DNA from: Akebia trifoliata
Taxonomy: Eukaryota > Streptophyta > Magnoliopsida > Ranunculales > Lardizabalaceae
Direction: 5' to 3'
Length of the DNA: 64,000 bases
Assembly (NCBI GenBank): GCA_017979445.1
Contig: CM030707.1
Span: 20,094,586-20,158,585 of the forward strand
Each line of letters opens with the position of its first letter. The stretch's first letter is position 1. Shown piece after piece: positions 35,101 to 45,409 of the stretch. The notes beneath the pieces were generated by a model, which ran no database searches, was not told the DNA's origin, and worked only from the letters and a program-made list of their open reading frames with translations. The position numbers and the translations under genes are program-made.

Positions 35101-38100
35101 AGGTTGGATACTTTACTTCTCGGATGAAGCTAGCTTCTATCAACTTGTTGACCTCTGTCTCAATCTGTGGTATCAACTCTGGTCGAAAACGACGTTGTGC
35201 CTGTTTTATTGGGCGAACTCCGTGTTTAACTGAGAGCTGATGAACCGCGATCTTCGGGTCAAGTCCTGGCATTTCTTTGTAAGTCCAAGCAAATACATCT
35301 CGGTACTCTTGTAGCAACTTGAGGTACTCGGCTTCTTCATGCTGGTTTAGAAGAGTGCTAACGAACGTAGGTCTCGGCTCTTCAATTGTCCCTAGATTTA
35401 TTTCTTTTAAGTCATCTACAGTGGCTTGCCCGCCTTCTTCAAAGACAGGTGGAGCATTTTCGAGTTCTTCATCTGACGACGTAGAATCTTCTTCAGGGAA
35501 TTCCTCGATGGTAATATGATTTACCGAAACGACATCTTCAGAATTGTCTGTTTCAACAGTTGAAGTTCTGCTGTTGCTCGTTTGGTTTGTGAGGATGATG
35601 GTGCGTCGTTTCACAACCAATGCATCTGATATCGAGACTTCTAAAGTCGTTTGTCGTTTCATGCGAGATGGAATAGTGCTATGCAAGCCACTACTATCTT
35701 TATGCTCCACATGTTTATTCATTGGCTTAGGTCGACGTCGCGATTCTTTTCGTATTTTTACCCCAACATTCTGACCAAGTCTAGATATAGCAGACGCACG
35801 AGGTTTATGAATCTGTACATCATGATGATCATCTAAAGCACCTAATCGGTCAAATACCGACGTGGTCGAGATGTGGCCACCAATTCGATCAAAGACCGAT
35901 GTTCGTGGAACTGGTGTTTCTTCAGACTCATCAATGATTTCTACTGTAGTATGTTGCGAAGCAGCCGTCTTCATCTTAGAAATTTTGATTGGAGCTTCTG
36001 ACGTATACCCTAGCCCCGCTCGTGTGAATGAAACCTTTTCTCCAGCTCGAACGAGTTTGACTTGTGTTGAAGTTAAACCATGAATTTGATCAGTTGGTAG
36101 TAGTTCACCCAATCGTACGGGTTCACCTTTTCCGTAACCAGCAATTTCGAATAACTTTGAAGTTTTAGGACCGAACCAACTTTTGGACTCTACTTTTGCG
36201 AGGTTGTCTTTATGGTTCTTCACAATTGATGTAGTTGGGACAACGTTTTCCACGGGTGTCCTTACTATGTAAGATTTTTGGAGAGGTGTAACCGGGAATG
36301 TCAACTCTTCTTTCAACGTCTCCAATTCGATTTTAGAGACAGGAAGTTTAGTCTTTGAAGAAATCTCTTCGAAAGGTGATTGTCCCGGCTTTCGTCTCGA
36401 TTGTGGCACGTAACGAAGCATTGGGGTTGGCGATACAACTGTGGATGACGCGTCCACCATTGATTGGCCCACTTTCATCTGTCGAGTTTCTGGTTCTTGC
36501 TTCTTACTTCGTTCTTTTTGAAGCGGAGGACCGGGAGAAATCTTATCGGCGTCATTCATAGCATACTTTCCTTTGTCAGGTTTTTGCTTACTCGAAGGAG
36601 GTACCGAAACTGGAAATGCTTCTTGAATGACATCCCCTTCAAAATAGAATTTTGCATCTGCAAAATACGTTTCTGCCTTGTCAAACGGTTGATCTTCGGC
36701 TATTACACGTTTCTGCACACCATCTTGGTAATACTTGAAGCATTGATGTAATGTGGATGGTACTACTCCAGTTTCATGTAACCATGGTCGACCGAGAAGT
36801 AAGTGATATGAAGTTTTACAATCAATCACGTGGAAAAGCGCTGTTGACTCCAAATCTGCAATAGAGAGCTTGACTCTTATCATGCCAATCGCTCTTTGAC
36901 CTCCCAAGTTGAAGCCCTGAATCATCAACTTACTGCGAGCAAGTTGATCCGATGAGATGCCAACCTGTTTCATAGTACGAATTGGCATGATGTTGACCGC
37001 AGAACCACAATCCAGGAGGATTCTTTGAATTTTAGTTTCCCTCACATAACCTGTAACATAAAGAGGCCTATTATGAGGTCGAGACCCTAATTGGAGATCC
37101 TCGTCAGTAAAGGTGATTGTGGCCATACACATACTGTCTTGTTGTGGATTTACGTCAGGTTGAACTTCCTGTTTTGAATTGGTCGAGCTTTGCTTTGAAG
37201 TAAGCTGAACTTTTTGGAATTCACTGGACAAATCCAAGTCGACTTGCGAATCTTCTATTTCCGAAGTGCTATTGTCTTTCTCAAGTCTTTGATCTCCATT
37301 ACTGGAAGCAGTAGGATGTTCTTCGGACCTATTACCGACATCATCTTCTAGCACTTCTGCTTCTACTTGATGACATGAAACCGTGCAGACTTCCTTTAAA
37401 AGCTTCTTGGGTAAGAATTCTAGAAGTGTGACTGGCACACGAGGAGGTTGCTGAAGGATGTCTTCGGGATCTGCAGGTGGAACTCGGAAAGCCTTCTTCT
37501 TTGTTGCTTTCTTTCGTTTCTTTGACCCTGTACTTGGTTTTGACTTTCTTCTATTTCTCTTTGGCTTTGGAGCAGAAAGAGTTGGCATGTATGTAGGACG
37601 TCTTTTTCGACAAGTGACAACCGTCCACCCTTCGTCGTCGACTGAAGTAGACTGTGAGATACTCGACTTTGAATTTGAAGCCGAATGAGATTGTGGTCCT
37701 TGTTGAAGTGAGGTAGGAAATGTGATGATTTTTCTTTGATATGGCCTTGCCCCCAGCGTGGGATGGGCCTTTTCAACATCGGAATGTACGGATATGAGTT
37801 GTGATGGTTGAAGTAAAATTTTGGTGATTTGAGGAGATGGAATCTGCGTAGCATACTGACTTGTCAAGAGTATTGGATCAAAAGATCCAAAAGTGACAGA
37901 GGTCATGTTGGAAGTAGCAACATTTTCGGCACAGTCAAGTTCAATTTTCCCTTGACGTGCCAAATCCATGATTTTCTCCTCCTTGAAGACGAAACATTTT
38001 TCAATTGGGTGACTATCACCCTGATAACGACAATACCTCGGATCATTGTTGCGACCTGCTTCTTCAGGTCGTTTGGATATTGGAAGTTCGATGAGCTTTA

Positions 38101-38587
38101 ACTTCAGTAGCTCTTCGAACATGCCCAAGACATCAGCATCAGGAAAAGGGTACTCTTTTGCCTCAAGCTCTTTGAGAGTTTTCCAAGCTTTTCCTTTTTC
38201 TTGTGTTGAATCAGCTCGTGGCTGATCTTCTCTTCTTTTACCTGTGATCTTAACAGGTTTGCTGGTAGTGGTAGACAAGACTTCTTTGGTTTTGAAGGAC
38301 TTGCCATCCTTCTTTTCTTGCCTTCGAGGCTCGCTTGGTCGTGGAGTCTGATGCACAGCTATACTCTGCTCCATGTCGTGGGCTCGAGTAGCTAGCTCTT
38401 CGAAAGTATGTGGCTTGATTCCTTTTAAGATGTAAAGGAGTTGCCAGTGCATCCCTTGAACACACATCTCGATCGCAGAAGATTGGGAGAGTCGATCCAT
38501 ACAGTTGAGGGAAAGATTTCTCCATCGTTCTATGTACTCAATGACTGGTTCATCCTTCCTTTGTTTGACGGCAGCAAGCTCCACCAT
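32132..38587 (-). CDS. Gag-pol polyprotein of Tat element (gag C-part, PR, RT, RNase H, aRNH, IN)
   Basis: An uninterrupted 2151-codon frame. In order it contains the C-terminal half of the gag domain (residues 1-80, [16 protein letters not shown]) and a Lys/Ser-rich linker. Next come an aspartic protease (about 520-620, motif [11 protein letters not shown]), a long spacer with repeated SVFDR(I/L) motifs, and an RT (about 1130-1310) with [24 protein letters not shown] and [10 protein letters not shown] first RNase H (about 1400-1520) is followed by a second, archaeal-type RNase H (about 1565-1700, [24 protein letters not shown]). An integrase ends the protein, with its zinc-binding region ([14 protein letters not shown]), DDE core ([15 protein letters not shown], a Glu in GLAEAFNK) and a C-terminal domain. 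The double RNase H is diagnostic of Tat elements. The Met at 38587 is internal to gag; the true start lies upstream (see gag). Confidence 0.93.
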   Translation of the reverse strand: MVELAAVKQRKDEPVIEYIERWRNLSLNCMDRLSQSSAIEMCVQGMHWQLLYILKGIKPHTFEELATRAHDMEQSIAVHQTPRPSEPRRQEKKDGKSFKTKEVLSTTTSKPVKITGKRREDQPRADSTQEKGKAWKTLKELEAKEYPFPDADVLGMFEELLKLKLIELPISKRPEEAGRNNDPRYCRYQGDSHPIEKCFVFKEEKIMDLARQGKIELDCAENVATSNMTSVTFGSFDPILLTSQYATQIPSPQITKILLQPSQLISVHSDVEKAHPTLGARPYQRKIITFPTSLQQGPQSHSASNSKSSISQSTSVDDEGWTVVTCRKRRPTYMPTLSAPKPKRNRRKSKPSTGSKKRKKATKKKAFRVPPADPEDILQQPPRVPVTLLEFLPKKLLKEVCTVSCHQVEAEVLEDDVGNRSEEHPTASSNGDQRLEKDNSTSEIEDSQVDLDLSSEFQKVQLTSKQSSTNSKQEVQPDVNPQQDSMCMATITFTDEDLQLGSRPHNRPLYVTGYVRETKIQRILLDCGSAVNIMPIRTMKQVGISSDQLARSKLMIQGFNLGGQRAIGMIRVKLSIADLESTALFHVIDCKTSYHLLLGRPWLHETGVVPSTLHQCFKYYQDGVQKRVIAEDQPFDKAETYFADAKFYFEGDVIQEAFPVSVPPSSKQKPDKGKYAMNDADKISPGPPLQKERSKKQEPETRQMKVGQSMVDASSTVVSPTPMLRYVPQSRRKPGQSPFEEISSKTKLPVSKIELETLKEELTFPVTPLQKSYIVRTPVENVVPTTSIVKNHKDNLAKVESKSWFGPKTSKLFEIAGYGKGEPVRLGELLPTDQIHGLTSTQVKLVRAGEKVSFTRAGLGYTSEAPIKISKMKTAASQHTTVEIIDESEETPVPRTSVFDRIGGHISTTSVFDRLGALDDHHDVQIHKPRASAISRLGQNVGVKIRKESRRRPKPMNKHVEHKDSSGLHSTIPSRMKRQTTLEVSISDALVVKRRTIILTNQTSNSRTSTVETDNSEDVVSVNHITIEEFPEEDSTSSDEELENAPPVFEEGGQATVDDLKEINLGTIEEPRPTFVSTLLNQHEEAEYLKLLQEYRDVFAWTYKEMPGLDPKIAVHQLSVKHGVRPIKQAQRRFRPELIPQIETEVNKLIEASFIREVKYPTWISNIVPVRKKNGQIRVCVDFRDLNNACPKDDFPLPIIELMVDATTGHEALSFMDGSSGYNQIRMLPKDEELTAFRTPKGIYCYKVMPFGLKNAGATYQRGMQKIFDDMLHDKVECYVDDLVVKSRKREDHLQHLRDTFDRLRRYQLKMNPLKCAFGVTSGKFLGFVVRHRGIEIDRNKIEAIQKMPAPKNIHELKSLQGRLAYIRRFISNLAGRCHPFSRLMKKDTSFEWDEACENALKSIKEYLLKPPVLSAPIPEKPLILYISAQEMSLGALLAQENDEGKEGALYYLSRTLVGAEVNYSPIEKTCLALIFATKKLRHYMLSHTIRLTARADPLKYIMTRPVLSGRLAKWALLLSEFEIIYIPQKAVKGQALADFLADHPIPAEWELSHDLPDEEVFSIDVLPAWRMFFDGAARRDGAGAGVIFITPQNEVLPFSFALTKLCSNNVAEYQSLIIGLELGLEMKLHQLYVYGDSQLVINQLSTEYDVRKHELVPYHYYALQLVRQFEDVIIRHIPRAENKQADALASLAASLAMPEGETMSIPICHRWVLPPLIDENCESHEANVVEIAEIKDWRQPLIDYLQHGKLPDDLKHKIEIRRRAPRFLYFNDKLYRRSFDDILMRCLGDDEIRDALEEAHSGVCGSHQSGPKLHHSLKRMGFYWPTMVKDSLNHAKRCKACQFHGDYIRQPPEPLHPTIASWPFDGWGLDVVGPLPKSSRQHLYILAATDYFSKWAEAVPLREVKKETVVDFIKSNIVFRYGIPRYIMTDNGKSFSNTLMDQFCMKFNIKQRCSTMYNAAANGLAEAFNKTLCKLLEKVVSKSKKDWHERIGEALWAYRTSYRTSTQATPYSLVYGVEAVLPLERQIPSLRIAIQEGLTCDENAKLRLVELEALDEKRLEAQQRLECYQARLSRAFNKKVRPRSFQVGDLVLAVQRPIILSHRSGKKFDSKWDGPHVVKEVYTNGAYLLVTPEGLRLGPINGKFLKRYYA

Positions 38588-38589
38588 AC

Positions 38590-39244
38590 TTACTGTTCTT
38601 CTAGTGCTGTAGAAGCGCCGAGAAACACTCTTTCAAGTTGATCCCAACTGTCTATTGAGTTGGGTTCCAAGTCAGTGTACCAATCAAACGCATTGCCGCG
38701 GAGGGAGCGAACAAATTGTTTCACCATGAAGTCTCCGAATGTACCGGCGTTGTTGCAAGTTTCGATGAAGTGGGCAATATGTTGCTTTGGATTGCCTTTC
38801 CTTCCTTCGAACTTGGAATTTTGGTGGTTGATATCCCGCTGGAAGACGCATTTGTTCGATACGTTGAGTGTAAGGTTTGGAGTAAACCAATGAGGACTGT
38901 GGCATGCCCCCATACTGAGCACGAATGGTGTCAGTAATCATTGCTTGCAGTTGTTGAACGGAAAGCGAAGCAACAGAGCCTTGTGGTGGATCTCGAGTAG
39001 CTTTTCGTGAACCAGAATAGTCTGCTCGTTGTTCCTCTTCGTGCGGAGCCATGTATGCTTCAGGGGTGAATCCTGGAGGATGTGAGGGTCCAGCACTCGA
39101 CTCATTCTCTTTGTCTTTCTGTTCCAAACGGCTGGCGAGAGTTGCAATTTGAATATCTTTTTCTTCCATTGCTTTTGTTAACTTGTTGATGGTGTCTGCC
39201 ATCTGAGCAACTTGTTCTTCCATCGTTAGTGCGCCAGCTGTCAT
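38590..39244 (-). pseudogene. gag N-terminal part of Tat element, two compensating frameshifts
   Basis: From the ATG at 39244 the frame runs through a heptad-rich N-terminus (MEEQVAQMADTINKL) and a Pro/Ser linker to LPAGYQPPKFQ. It then shifts near 38815 into the frame holding FEGRKGNPKQHIAHFIETCNNAG and FVRSLRGNAFDWY. Near 38618 it shifts back into the frame of the 2151-codon gag-pol ([11 protein letters not shown]). The shifts are opposite in sign and bracket only about 200 nt. I read them as one insertion and one deletion in this copy (or assembly errors), not programmed shifts. Gag forms the particle that packages element RNA. Confidence 0.8.
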
Positions 39245-39432
39245 TACTGCTCTGATGGATGTGTGAGTTTGTGACGAGAAGTGATCGATAAAGATCTAGA
39301 TGATCCCTCGCTTGACTTCGAATCAGATCCAGAATCTGACAAGTCGTCTTCTACCATGTCCGCCCATGATTCTTTCGTGGTAAGTGCCGTTTTCGTGGCA
39401 CGTTTCTTGGAGTGATGCTGGAGAGGCTCCAT
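39244..39432 (-). CDS. Small leader ORF b (62 aa) before gag
   Basis: The ORF starts with the ATG of a TAATG overlap with leader ORF a and ends in a second TAATG overlap with gag. The product is hydrophilic, basic and then acidic (KKRATKT, ESWADMVEDDLSDSGSDS). ESWADM-like segments occur near the start of gag in related elements, so this may be the original gag N-terminus split by indels. Function unknown. Confidence 0.5.
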   Translation of the reverse strand: MEPLQHHSKKRATKTALTTKESWADMVEDDLSDSGSDSKSSEGSSRSLSITSRHKLTHPSEQ

Positions 39433-39578
39433 TAGCTTGATTCCACCAGTTTTTTCTTTGTTCGTGTCACATGATGATCGCGACTAGTAACTTGATCAGA
39501 TTCAAGATTGGAAGAAAGGGTTTTCTTACCTTTCTCAGTAATGGCAGATGCGATAGCGTTGACGTTGCGAGATGCCAT
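39432..39578 (-). CDS. Small leader ORF a (48 aa) after the primer-binding site
   Basis: The first ATG after the primer-binding site in this frame is at 39578 (MASRNVNAIASAITEKG). The frame is also open 5' of it to a GTG at 39638 within the primer-binding site. The ORF ends in TAATG, whose ATG starts ORF b. The product is basic and has no recognised domain. Confidence 0.45.
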   Translation of the reverse strand: MASRNVNAIASAITEKGKKTLSSNLESDQVTSRDHHVTRTKKKLVESS

Positions 39579-39630
39579 TGATGCTTTAGGTGATGTTCTT
39601 GCAGTTGACTGAAAGATGAGAGGTTGAGAT

Positions 39631-39649
39631 GGTCCCACCGGGCGTGCCA
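39631..39649 (-). promoter_or_regulatory. Primer-binding site of inner element
   Basis: On the minus strand TGGCACGCCCGGTGGGACC begins six bases after the LTR end GTCGACA. It has the TGG start of a primer-binding site; I could not match it from memory to a specific plant tRNA. Confidence 0.65.
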
Positions 39650-39655
39650 GAAATT

Positions 39656-40463
39656 TGTCGACAATAAATTTCTACGGATCTACCTCGGGATCCGTGAAAA
39701 ATATCACAAATGATTTTATTGATTTTTGATGAAAAGTGGATACAGATCTCAGTGTTTCCTCTGATTAACAGTCAAGTACAAAATAGTGATGACGTATGTA
39801 GCTTTTCTTCTCTCCGTGCTTCGCGCTTTATCGGCTGAGAAGGTTGCTTGAACGGTGGCTTTGCTTTGTGCTTGATCTTCTGTAGAGGCTTCTGTAGATC
39901 TTCTTCTCTCCGGCTTCGCGCTTTATCGGCTGAGAAGGTTGCTTGGATTCCGGAGAAGGGTTTTATGCTTGATCTTCTCTTTAGTCGGAGTCCGGATCTC
40001 TGAAGAACCTTGCTTTTGTCTCTGAAGGAGGGCTTGAGAGCTTTTTCTTCTTCTAGAGGGAGAGCTTCTGTCTTCTCAGAGAAAGTGATCCAGATCCCCT
40101 CTCAATAAGAGAGGCTCTTGTATTTATAGATTTAAAGGTAATTTAGCTTTCCAATTATACCCCCAACTTAAGAAAGCTTAATTGATTTGTTTAAAAGGCT
40201 AAATTTGTCCAAATCCAATTTTATGGATTTTATGGATTATTATTGGGCCAAATTTATTTATTTGGGTATTAGGCCCAATATTTAATGTGGATCACTTGAA
40301 TTTATAGGATCATGAGCTTTATCTGCGAAAGCCCAAAACCCAAACTTGTAGGGGGGCACGTTCCCATTTAATGGACTCAATTTGGATTTGAAGCCCATTA
40401 ATAAAATAGGGATTTTTATTTATAAAATTTGTAAAGCCCTTTTTCAAAATTTTGGTGCCTACA
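39656..40463 (-). repeat. 5' LTR of inner Tat element
   Basis: This 808-bp LTR is nearly identical to 23312-24122. On the minus strand it has a TATA-like CTATAAATA (about 40120-40128) that would drive gag-pol transcription. Confidence 0.92.
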
Positions 40464-40468
40464 GTATG
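40464..40468 (+). repeat. Target-site duplication GTATG, right copy
   Basis: This matches GTATG at 23307-23311 and marks the other border of the inner element. Confidence 0.9.
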
Positions 40469-40478
40469 ATTTAATATC

Positions 40479-40578
40479 NNNNNNNNNNNNNNNNNNNNNN
40501 NNNNNNNNNNNNNNNNNNNNNNNNNNNNNNNNNNNNNNNNNNNNNNNNNNNNNNNNNNNNNNNNNNNNNNNNNNNNNN
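40479..40578. other. Assembly gap (100 N)
   Basis: Exactly 100 N, the usual placeholder for a gap of unknown size. It begins 11 bases after the target duplication of the inner element, inside the outer element. Some of the outer element's leader may be missing here. Confidence 0.98.
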
Positions 40579-42289
40579 CAGGTGATTCTGAGAGGTATAT
40601 TGATGTACCCAGGCTGGAGCGACCTGAGCCTTTGACCTATTGTGAGCCACACAGTCACATGTCCCGATTGCCAACGTAGTACTAGTACGTGGTCGGTCCC
40701 CTCGTGGGATGCCAAACCATTTATGAAAGCTACAACTCTTGACTCGTACCCGTAGGTATAAAAGGTAATCTAAGTATATCAATTGCACATCTTGGTCAAA
40801 ATCGGTGCCTAAGCAAGATCTTGCCCCGTTGTACCCTACTGTACGAGGGGGATAGACTACGTCTATTCTAGACGAGAGGTATTTAAGTGGGCCCTTGCTC
40901 AGCATTGTGCGCCACCTCTCAACTGGAGATCAAACTGGCTGTTTTTGGCTTCAGAGAAGTGAATTGAGGTTTTAGATTATCACCTATATGGTATATCAAA
41001 CCAAGTCACCACGTATCGAAAGGTATATAGGTGTGCTTGGGCAAGGGTGGCTAGATGAAAATGCATTGCACGTAGTAAGCTTAGAGTCTAGAAACCTTCC
41101 CAGTAGGTCACGACTCGAATTTATCGTGGGTGTTCCCGGGTTATTTATTGAATGGAGTCCGTTGATTGATGAATGTATGTAAGTGATGTGAATGATGAGA
41201 TCCGAGTGCATAATTGATCTCAAGGATAAAAATGTTGCTTTTGAAAAGTAAAATGGGTGCACCGATCCAATAAAAAAATCCATTCTTTTACAATAATGAC
41301 CCAGTCCATCCCGATCCAACAATCATGATGGACCAGGCCATTTAAATCAAAATGGAAATCGAATTTTCAAAGAAGAAAAAGAAAGTATTTTCTAGGAAAA
41401 AATGTTTTCTAAAAGAAGTGTTTTCCAGAAAAAGTGTTATTCTCTAGAAAAAATATTTTCTAAGAAAAAAATGTTTTCTAGAAAATGTTTTCCATAAGAA
41501 CAAGATTTTTCAAGAAAAAATATTTTCCAAATAAAAACTATTTTTCAAAGAAAAAATGTTTTCCAAAAGAAAAGAAAATGAAGGAAAAATGATTTACAAA
41601 AGATATATATTTGCATGAAAAATTATTGAAATATGTTTGAAGTTGTTATTCAATGAAAACATTATTTGTCAATATTTTTTAAGAGTGCAGTAAAATTATT
41701 TTTCTTCTGAATAATCATTAAATTGATGAATTTTTTAATGGATTGGTGCACAAAATTCAATAAAATCTCAGTGTTCATTTAAAATGTTATCAAGGGGGTG
41801 ACACTAAAATTGGTTAAATTCACCTTCAAAGAGGTTTAAGGGTTATCATTGTATCTAAGCTCAATCGTCTATCGTCTATCGTCTAGCTAGGGTTGTAAAT
41901 CCGATCAGTTAGAGTAAACGTCAATATCAAGTCAACAGTCAGAAATGACCTCAAAATTTCTCAATATCATCCAATTGTTCTTTGAAAATCATAGTGCTTC
42001 AATCCTACCGGTTGTAAGTAATGTCTCAGTTCTCATCAAGCCCGTTTTGGGTAGTCTTGAGTTTTCATGGGTCATTTGGGTTAGCTTGAGTCTTTTTTTC
42101 TTGCAAGGTCATGTCTTCCTTAGATTGAGCCTACTCTTTCTTATTGAGTCAAGTTAGTTCGTCGAGTTTATAGAGGTGTCTGTCGCCCCTTCTGAATTGA
42201 TCGTACAAAAGAAATTTTTGAATATCTCGAGCGCATTAACGAATTAACTAATAATCTAGCTTCAAAGACAAGAAGATAAGAGTCGGGCT
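40579..42289 (+). other. Leader of outer element, non-coding, with degenerate short repeats
   Basis: No coding domain is recognised. Between about 41370 and 41640 there are many degenerate copies of a 15-20-bp unit of the GAAAAAATGTTTTCT type. TCGTCTATCGTCTATCGTC occurs at about 41868-41886. A 70-codon frame at 41945-42157 lies where an ORF could start, but it has no recognisable similarity. Confidence 0.5.
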
Positions 42290-43020
42290 CAAGAAAGCAA
42301 AGGTCATTGACCTCGGAACGGAAATAAATTCCTAAAGAGATTCAAATAGAAGCCATCTTATCTCTAGAGGAACACAAGGGGATAATGAATTCTCTCAGAA
42401 ATTTCAAAAGACTTGTTCGTGTGATCATATGAGGGTATGTTAGGTACAAGTTTGGGTGTTGTTCAACATGAAATAGATACTCGTCTATATCAATGGAATC
42501 AAAGAAGATATTATAAAATGTATCAGTGCTATCCTTACTACATCTTGAGTTGCAAATCACACATTATCCATCGATATGGGGATACCTTTTGAACTGATTT
42601 CTGATAATGGGTCGTAAATCATTACTCTGTGTTCAAAGTTGAAGATCCAGAAGCACAAATCATCCCCCTACCGTCTTCAGATCAATGGAACGGTTGAAGC
42701 AATTAGTAAGAGTCTCAAAACTATCATCAGGAAAATGTGTCAATCACATCGAGATTGGTCAGAAAAATTATCATTCACGCTATGGACATATCGAACTTCA
42801 ATTCGATCCTCTACTGATACTACTCCCTACTCCTTAGTGTATGGCATGGAAGCAGTCTTGCCAGTTGAAATGGAAATTTCGTCTCTTAGGGTCTTGTTAG
42901 AAAGTCATTTGTTAGAAACAGATTGGGTTCGTCAGCAGTATGAAGAATTAAACTTGATCGAAGAAAACGAGTTAAAGCCCTGTACCATGTGCAAGCTTAT
43001 CTAAGAAGAGTTACCCGTGC
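42290..43020 (+). pseudogene. Deleted pol remnant: pre-RT joined to integrase
   Basis: About 42305-42425 encodes, with a frameshift, VIDLGTEINS followed by KEIQIEAILSLEEHKG. This resembles the stretch just N-terminal to RT in Ogre/Tat pol. About 130 nt later the sequence resumes in the integrase core (PSIWGYL/RYGIPFELISDNG near 42565) and continues as 42639-43004 (NGTVEAISKSLKTIIRKM, CQSHRDWSEKLSFTLWTYRT, YSLVYGMEAVLPVE). RT, both RNase H domains and the integrase zinc-binding part are absent. The element cannot encode its own transposition. Confidence 0.8.
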
Positions 43021-43430
43021 AAAAAGGTCAAAGCTCATCATTTACAAGTCAAGCATTTGATAAAAAGGTCAAAGCTCATCATTTACAAGTCAAGGATTTA
43101 ACTATCAGACTTCAAAGAAAATTGAACACTTCTTCTCGACTATAGGAGAAAGTCTGAACCCAATTGGAGAAATTCATTCATTAAGGAAATACTGTCTAGA
43201 AAAGTCGTCAGACTTCAAGATCATGATGGAATTGAATTACCAGAACCAACCAACCTTGACCAAATCAAACGGTACTACATTTAAGGAGGCCATCTTTGGC
43301 CGAATCAATCATCATATTACCCAGTTACCCTGTTCAACATATCTTTTCTCAACCTCTTTGCAGCCTTTTCAAAAAAAATTATGCCTTTTTCTTTCTCAGC
43401 CCGATCACCTAACCTAGGGGAGGGAAATTC

Positions 43431-43510
43431 GAACTACGTCTTGGTCTGATCCCAAAATTCTGGGGTACGTAGGCAACCTGAGAAGTTACTTCAGGCCCGA
43501 CCACATCAAA
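43431..43510 (+). promoter_or_regulatory. Conserved ~80-nt block downstream of pol (outer copy)
   Basis: This is the counterpart of 31827-31904. It shares GAACTACGT, TGATCCC, GGGTACGTAGGCA, AAGTTACTTCAGG and ACCACATCAAA in the same order and spacing, and is likewise followed by an A-rich stretch. It lies about 420 bp after the integrase remnant and before the tandem arrays. Confidence 0.75.
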
Positions 43511-44796
43511 ATAAAAAAATCTATTTCCCCACACAAAAAATAAAAAAAAATCAAAAAATAAAAATTCAAAAGAGAAAGAAATATCATCCAAAATGGGGAA
43601 GAAAATTCAAGAAAAAAGTTTAAATGAAATGCCACACAAGGGGCATTTGGGTTTTTGAGCCTCAAGATTCCTTTCTTTTTATACCCAGTCCTAAGCTTAC
43701 CATGAAAGTCCTCCTAAGTACCGTGCGAGAAGTCAAGGAAGATAGCAAAGCATGATCAGACAGCAACTCCAGAAGTTCAGAAGGAAGAAGAAGAAAAAAA
43801 TTTGTTAAGTTGAAAACCCAAAAAGGGCGGCTTAGGCAAAAATTAAGGTAAGCTCGCAAGGTTGAAAATCTGAAAGGACGACCTTGGCAACAATTAGAGC
43901 AAAGAAAAAAGAAAAAATTGTAAGCTAGCTAGATCAAAAACCTGAAAAGGCGATCTAGGCAAAAGCTAGAGTAAGCTCGCTAGATTGAAAACCTGAAAAG
44001 GCGATCTAGGCAAAAGTTAGAGCAACAAAGAAAAATAGAAGAAAATCCCAAGCTGAGAGCGGTCCGAGTTGAAACATCAGAAGTCCGAATAATCAAGTTC
44101 AATACTTAGCTTAAACCAGGCATAGACTCAGAAGCCCCAAGTATCTTGTCTACGATCGATCTGAAAATGTTTACTACCCCAAGTGAACCAAGGGAGATAA
44201 GGGTGAATTCTATGATGAGTCTCGAAAGGAAATAATTTTGTACTCTTGAGCCTGACTCAAAACCTTCAATAAAATTAATCAAAATTAAAAGTTGAGTCTT
44301 TATTGCGCTTGTGGTAATCAATTATTTCAAACCTTCATACAAGGGGCATTTTCTTTCTTTTGTTAATGTAACTTTTCCCCCTTATACTAGGGGCATTTTT
44401 TTATGATGTGTTCAATTATTTTCAAGGCCATGGTCATTGTCAAACTAGGGGCATTTTGTCTTCGAGCAATGTTAATCCTAAAAAATAATAGGAACCCCAA
44501 AGTAAGGTTACCCTCTTGATAACAGTTCTTTCGAAAAACTTTTGAGGTTCAAAAGAAATAAAAACTCAGGTTTTAAATTCATAAAACTTTTTGATAAATC
44601 CTTGAGGTTCAAACAAAAGCATATTGGATCTCACATAGGAGATATAACATTCTTTCGTTCTCCAGATTCTTTTTCAGATTCAATCATTCTTGGAATCAAT
44701 CATTTCTCTTCCAGATTCATTATCTTCAAGATTTATTCGTTCTCCGATTTGTTCTAATCAGTTTTCTCCAAAATTCATTCATTCCTTTGCCAGTTT
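43511..44796 (+). other. 3' untranslated part of outer element with ~65-bp repeats
   Basis: No coding domain. Between about 43800 and 44040 a unit of roughly 60-75 bp recurs about four times (AAACCTGAAAAGGCGATCTAGGCAAAAG and related). GGGGCATTTT-type segments recur at about 43638, 44344, 44390 and 44449. Confidence 0.55.
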
Positions 44797-45280
44797 TGCT
44801 CAGTCTCCGCCAAGGGTTATCTTGGATTTTATTTAGTCTCCGCCAAGGGTTATCTTGGATTTTGCTCAGTTGTCGCCAAAGGTTATCTTTGATTTTGCTC
44901 AGTTTCCGCCAAGGGTTATCTTGGATTTTGCTCAGTTGCCGCCAAGGGTTATCTTGGATTTTGCTCAGTTGCCGCCAAGGGTTATCTTGGATTTTGCTCA
45001 GTCTCCACCAAGGGTAATCTTGGATTTTGCTCAGTTGCCGCCAAGGGTTATCTTGGATTTTGCTCAGTCTCCGCCAAGGGTTATCTTGGATTTTGCTCAG
45101 ATGCCGCCAAGGGTTATCTTGGATTTTGCTCAGTCTCCGCCAAGGGTTATCTTGGATTTTGCTCAGTTGTCGCCAAGGGTTATCTTGGATTTTGCTCAGT
45201 TTCCGCCAAGGGTTATCTTGGATTTTGCTCAGATGCCGCCAAGGGTTATCTTGGATTTTGCTCAGTTATCGCTGAGGGTT
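44797..45280 (+). repeat. 33-bp tandem array, about 15 copies
   Basis: The unit CCGCCAAGGGTTATCTTGGA plus TTTTGCTCAGTCT recurs every 33 bp. Because 33 is a multiple of three, several frames stay open as 11-residue repeats (for example VILDFAQLPPR). This is a consequence of the repeat length rather than evidence of a protein. Three longer, diverged units (about 40 bp) follow to about 45400. Confidence 0.9.
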
Positions 45281-45409
45281 TGCTCGAACTATGCTCAGCC
45301 AGATGTCATCGAGGGTTTGCTCAGATTATGCTCAGCCAGTTGCCATCGAGGGCTTTCTCGGATTATGCTTAGTCAGATATCGCCGAGGGTTTTCTCAGAT
45401 TATACTTAG

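Larger units (their letters stand above)
23312..40463 (-). mobile_element. Tat-lineage Ty3/gypsy element (inner, 17.2 kb) with antisense PMD gene
   Basis: The LTRs at 39656-40463 (5' for the element) and 23312-24122 (3') differ by about three substitutions and three 1-nt indels. Read on the minus strand the order is LTR, primer-binding site, small leader ORFs, gag, protease, RT, RNase H, second RNase H, integrase. An 8-kb 3' region follows, then a polypurine tract and the LTR. The RT, the second RNase H (after the usual one) and the long 3' region place it in the Tat lineage. The 3' region carries a PMD gene on the opposite strand and a 149-bp tandem array. The two LTRs are closer to each other than those of the host element, as nesting predicts. 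Confidence 0.93.

Noticed and set aside
32559..38101. Many + strand frames between 32.5 and 38.6 kb
   Set aside because: They are antisense shadows of the 2151-codon gag-pol frame, whose domains are unambiguous.
38590..39244. Programmed frameshifting in gag
   Set aside because: Two opposite shifts only ~200 nt apart with no recognisable slippery heptamer are better explained by indels in this copy or assembly error.
44787..45409. Long open frames made of 11-residue repeats (VILDFAQLPPR type)
   Set aside because: They follow from a 33-bp tandem repeat; every frame without a stop in one unit stays open. There is no start context, and the array lies in a retrotransposon 3' untranslated region.
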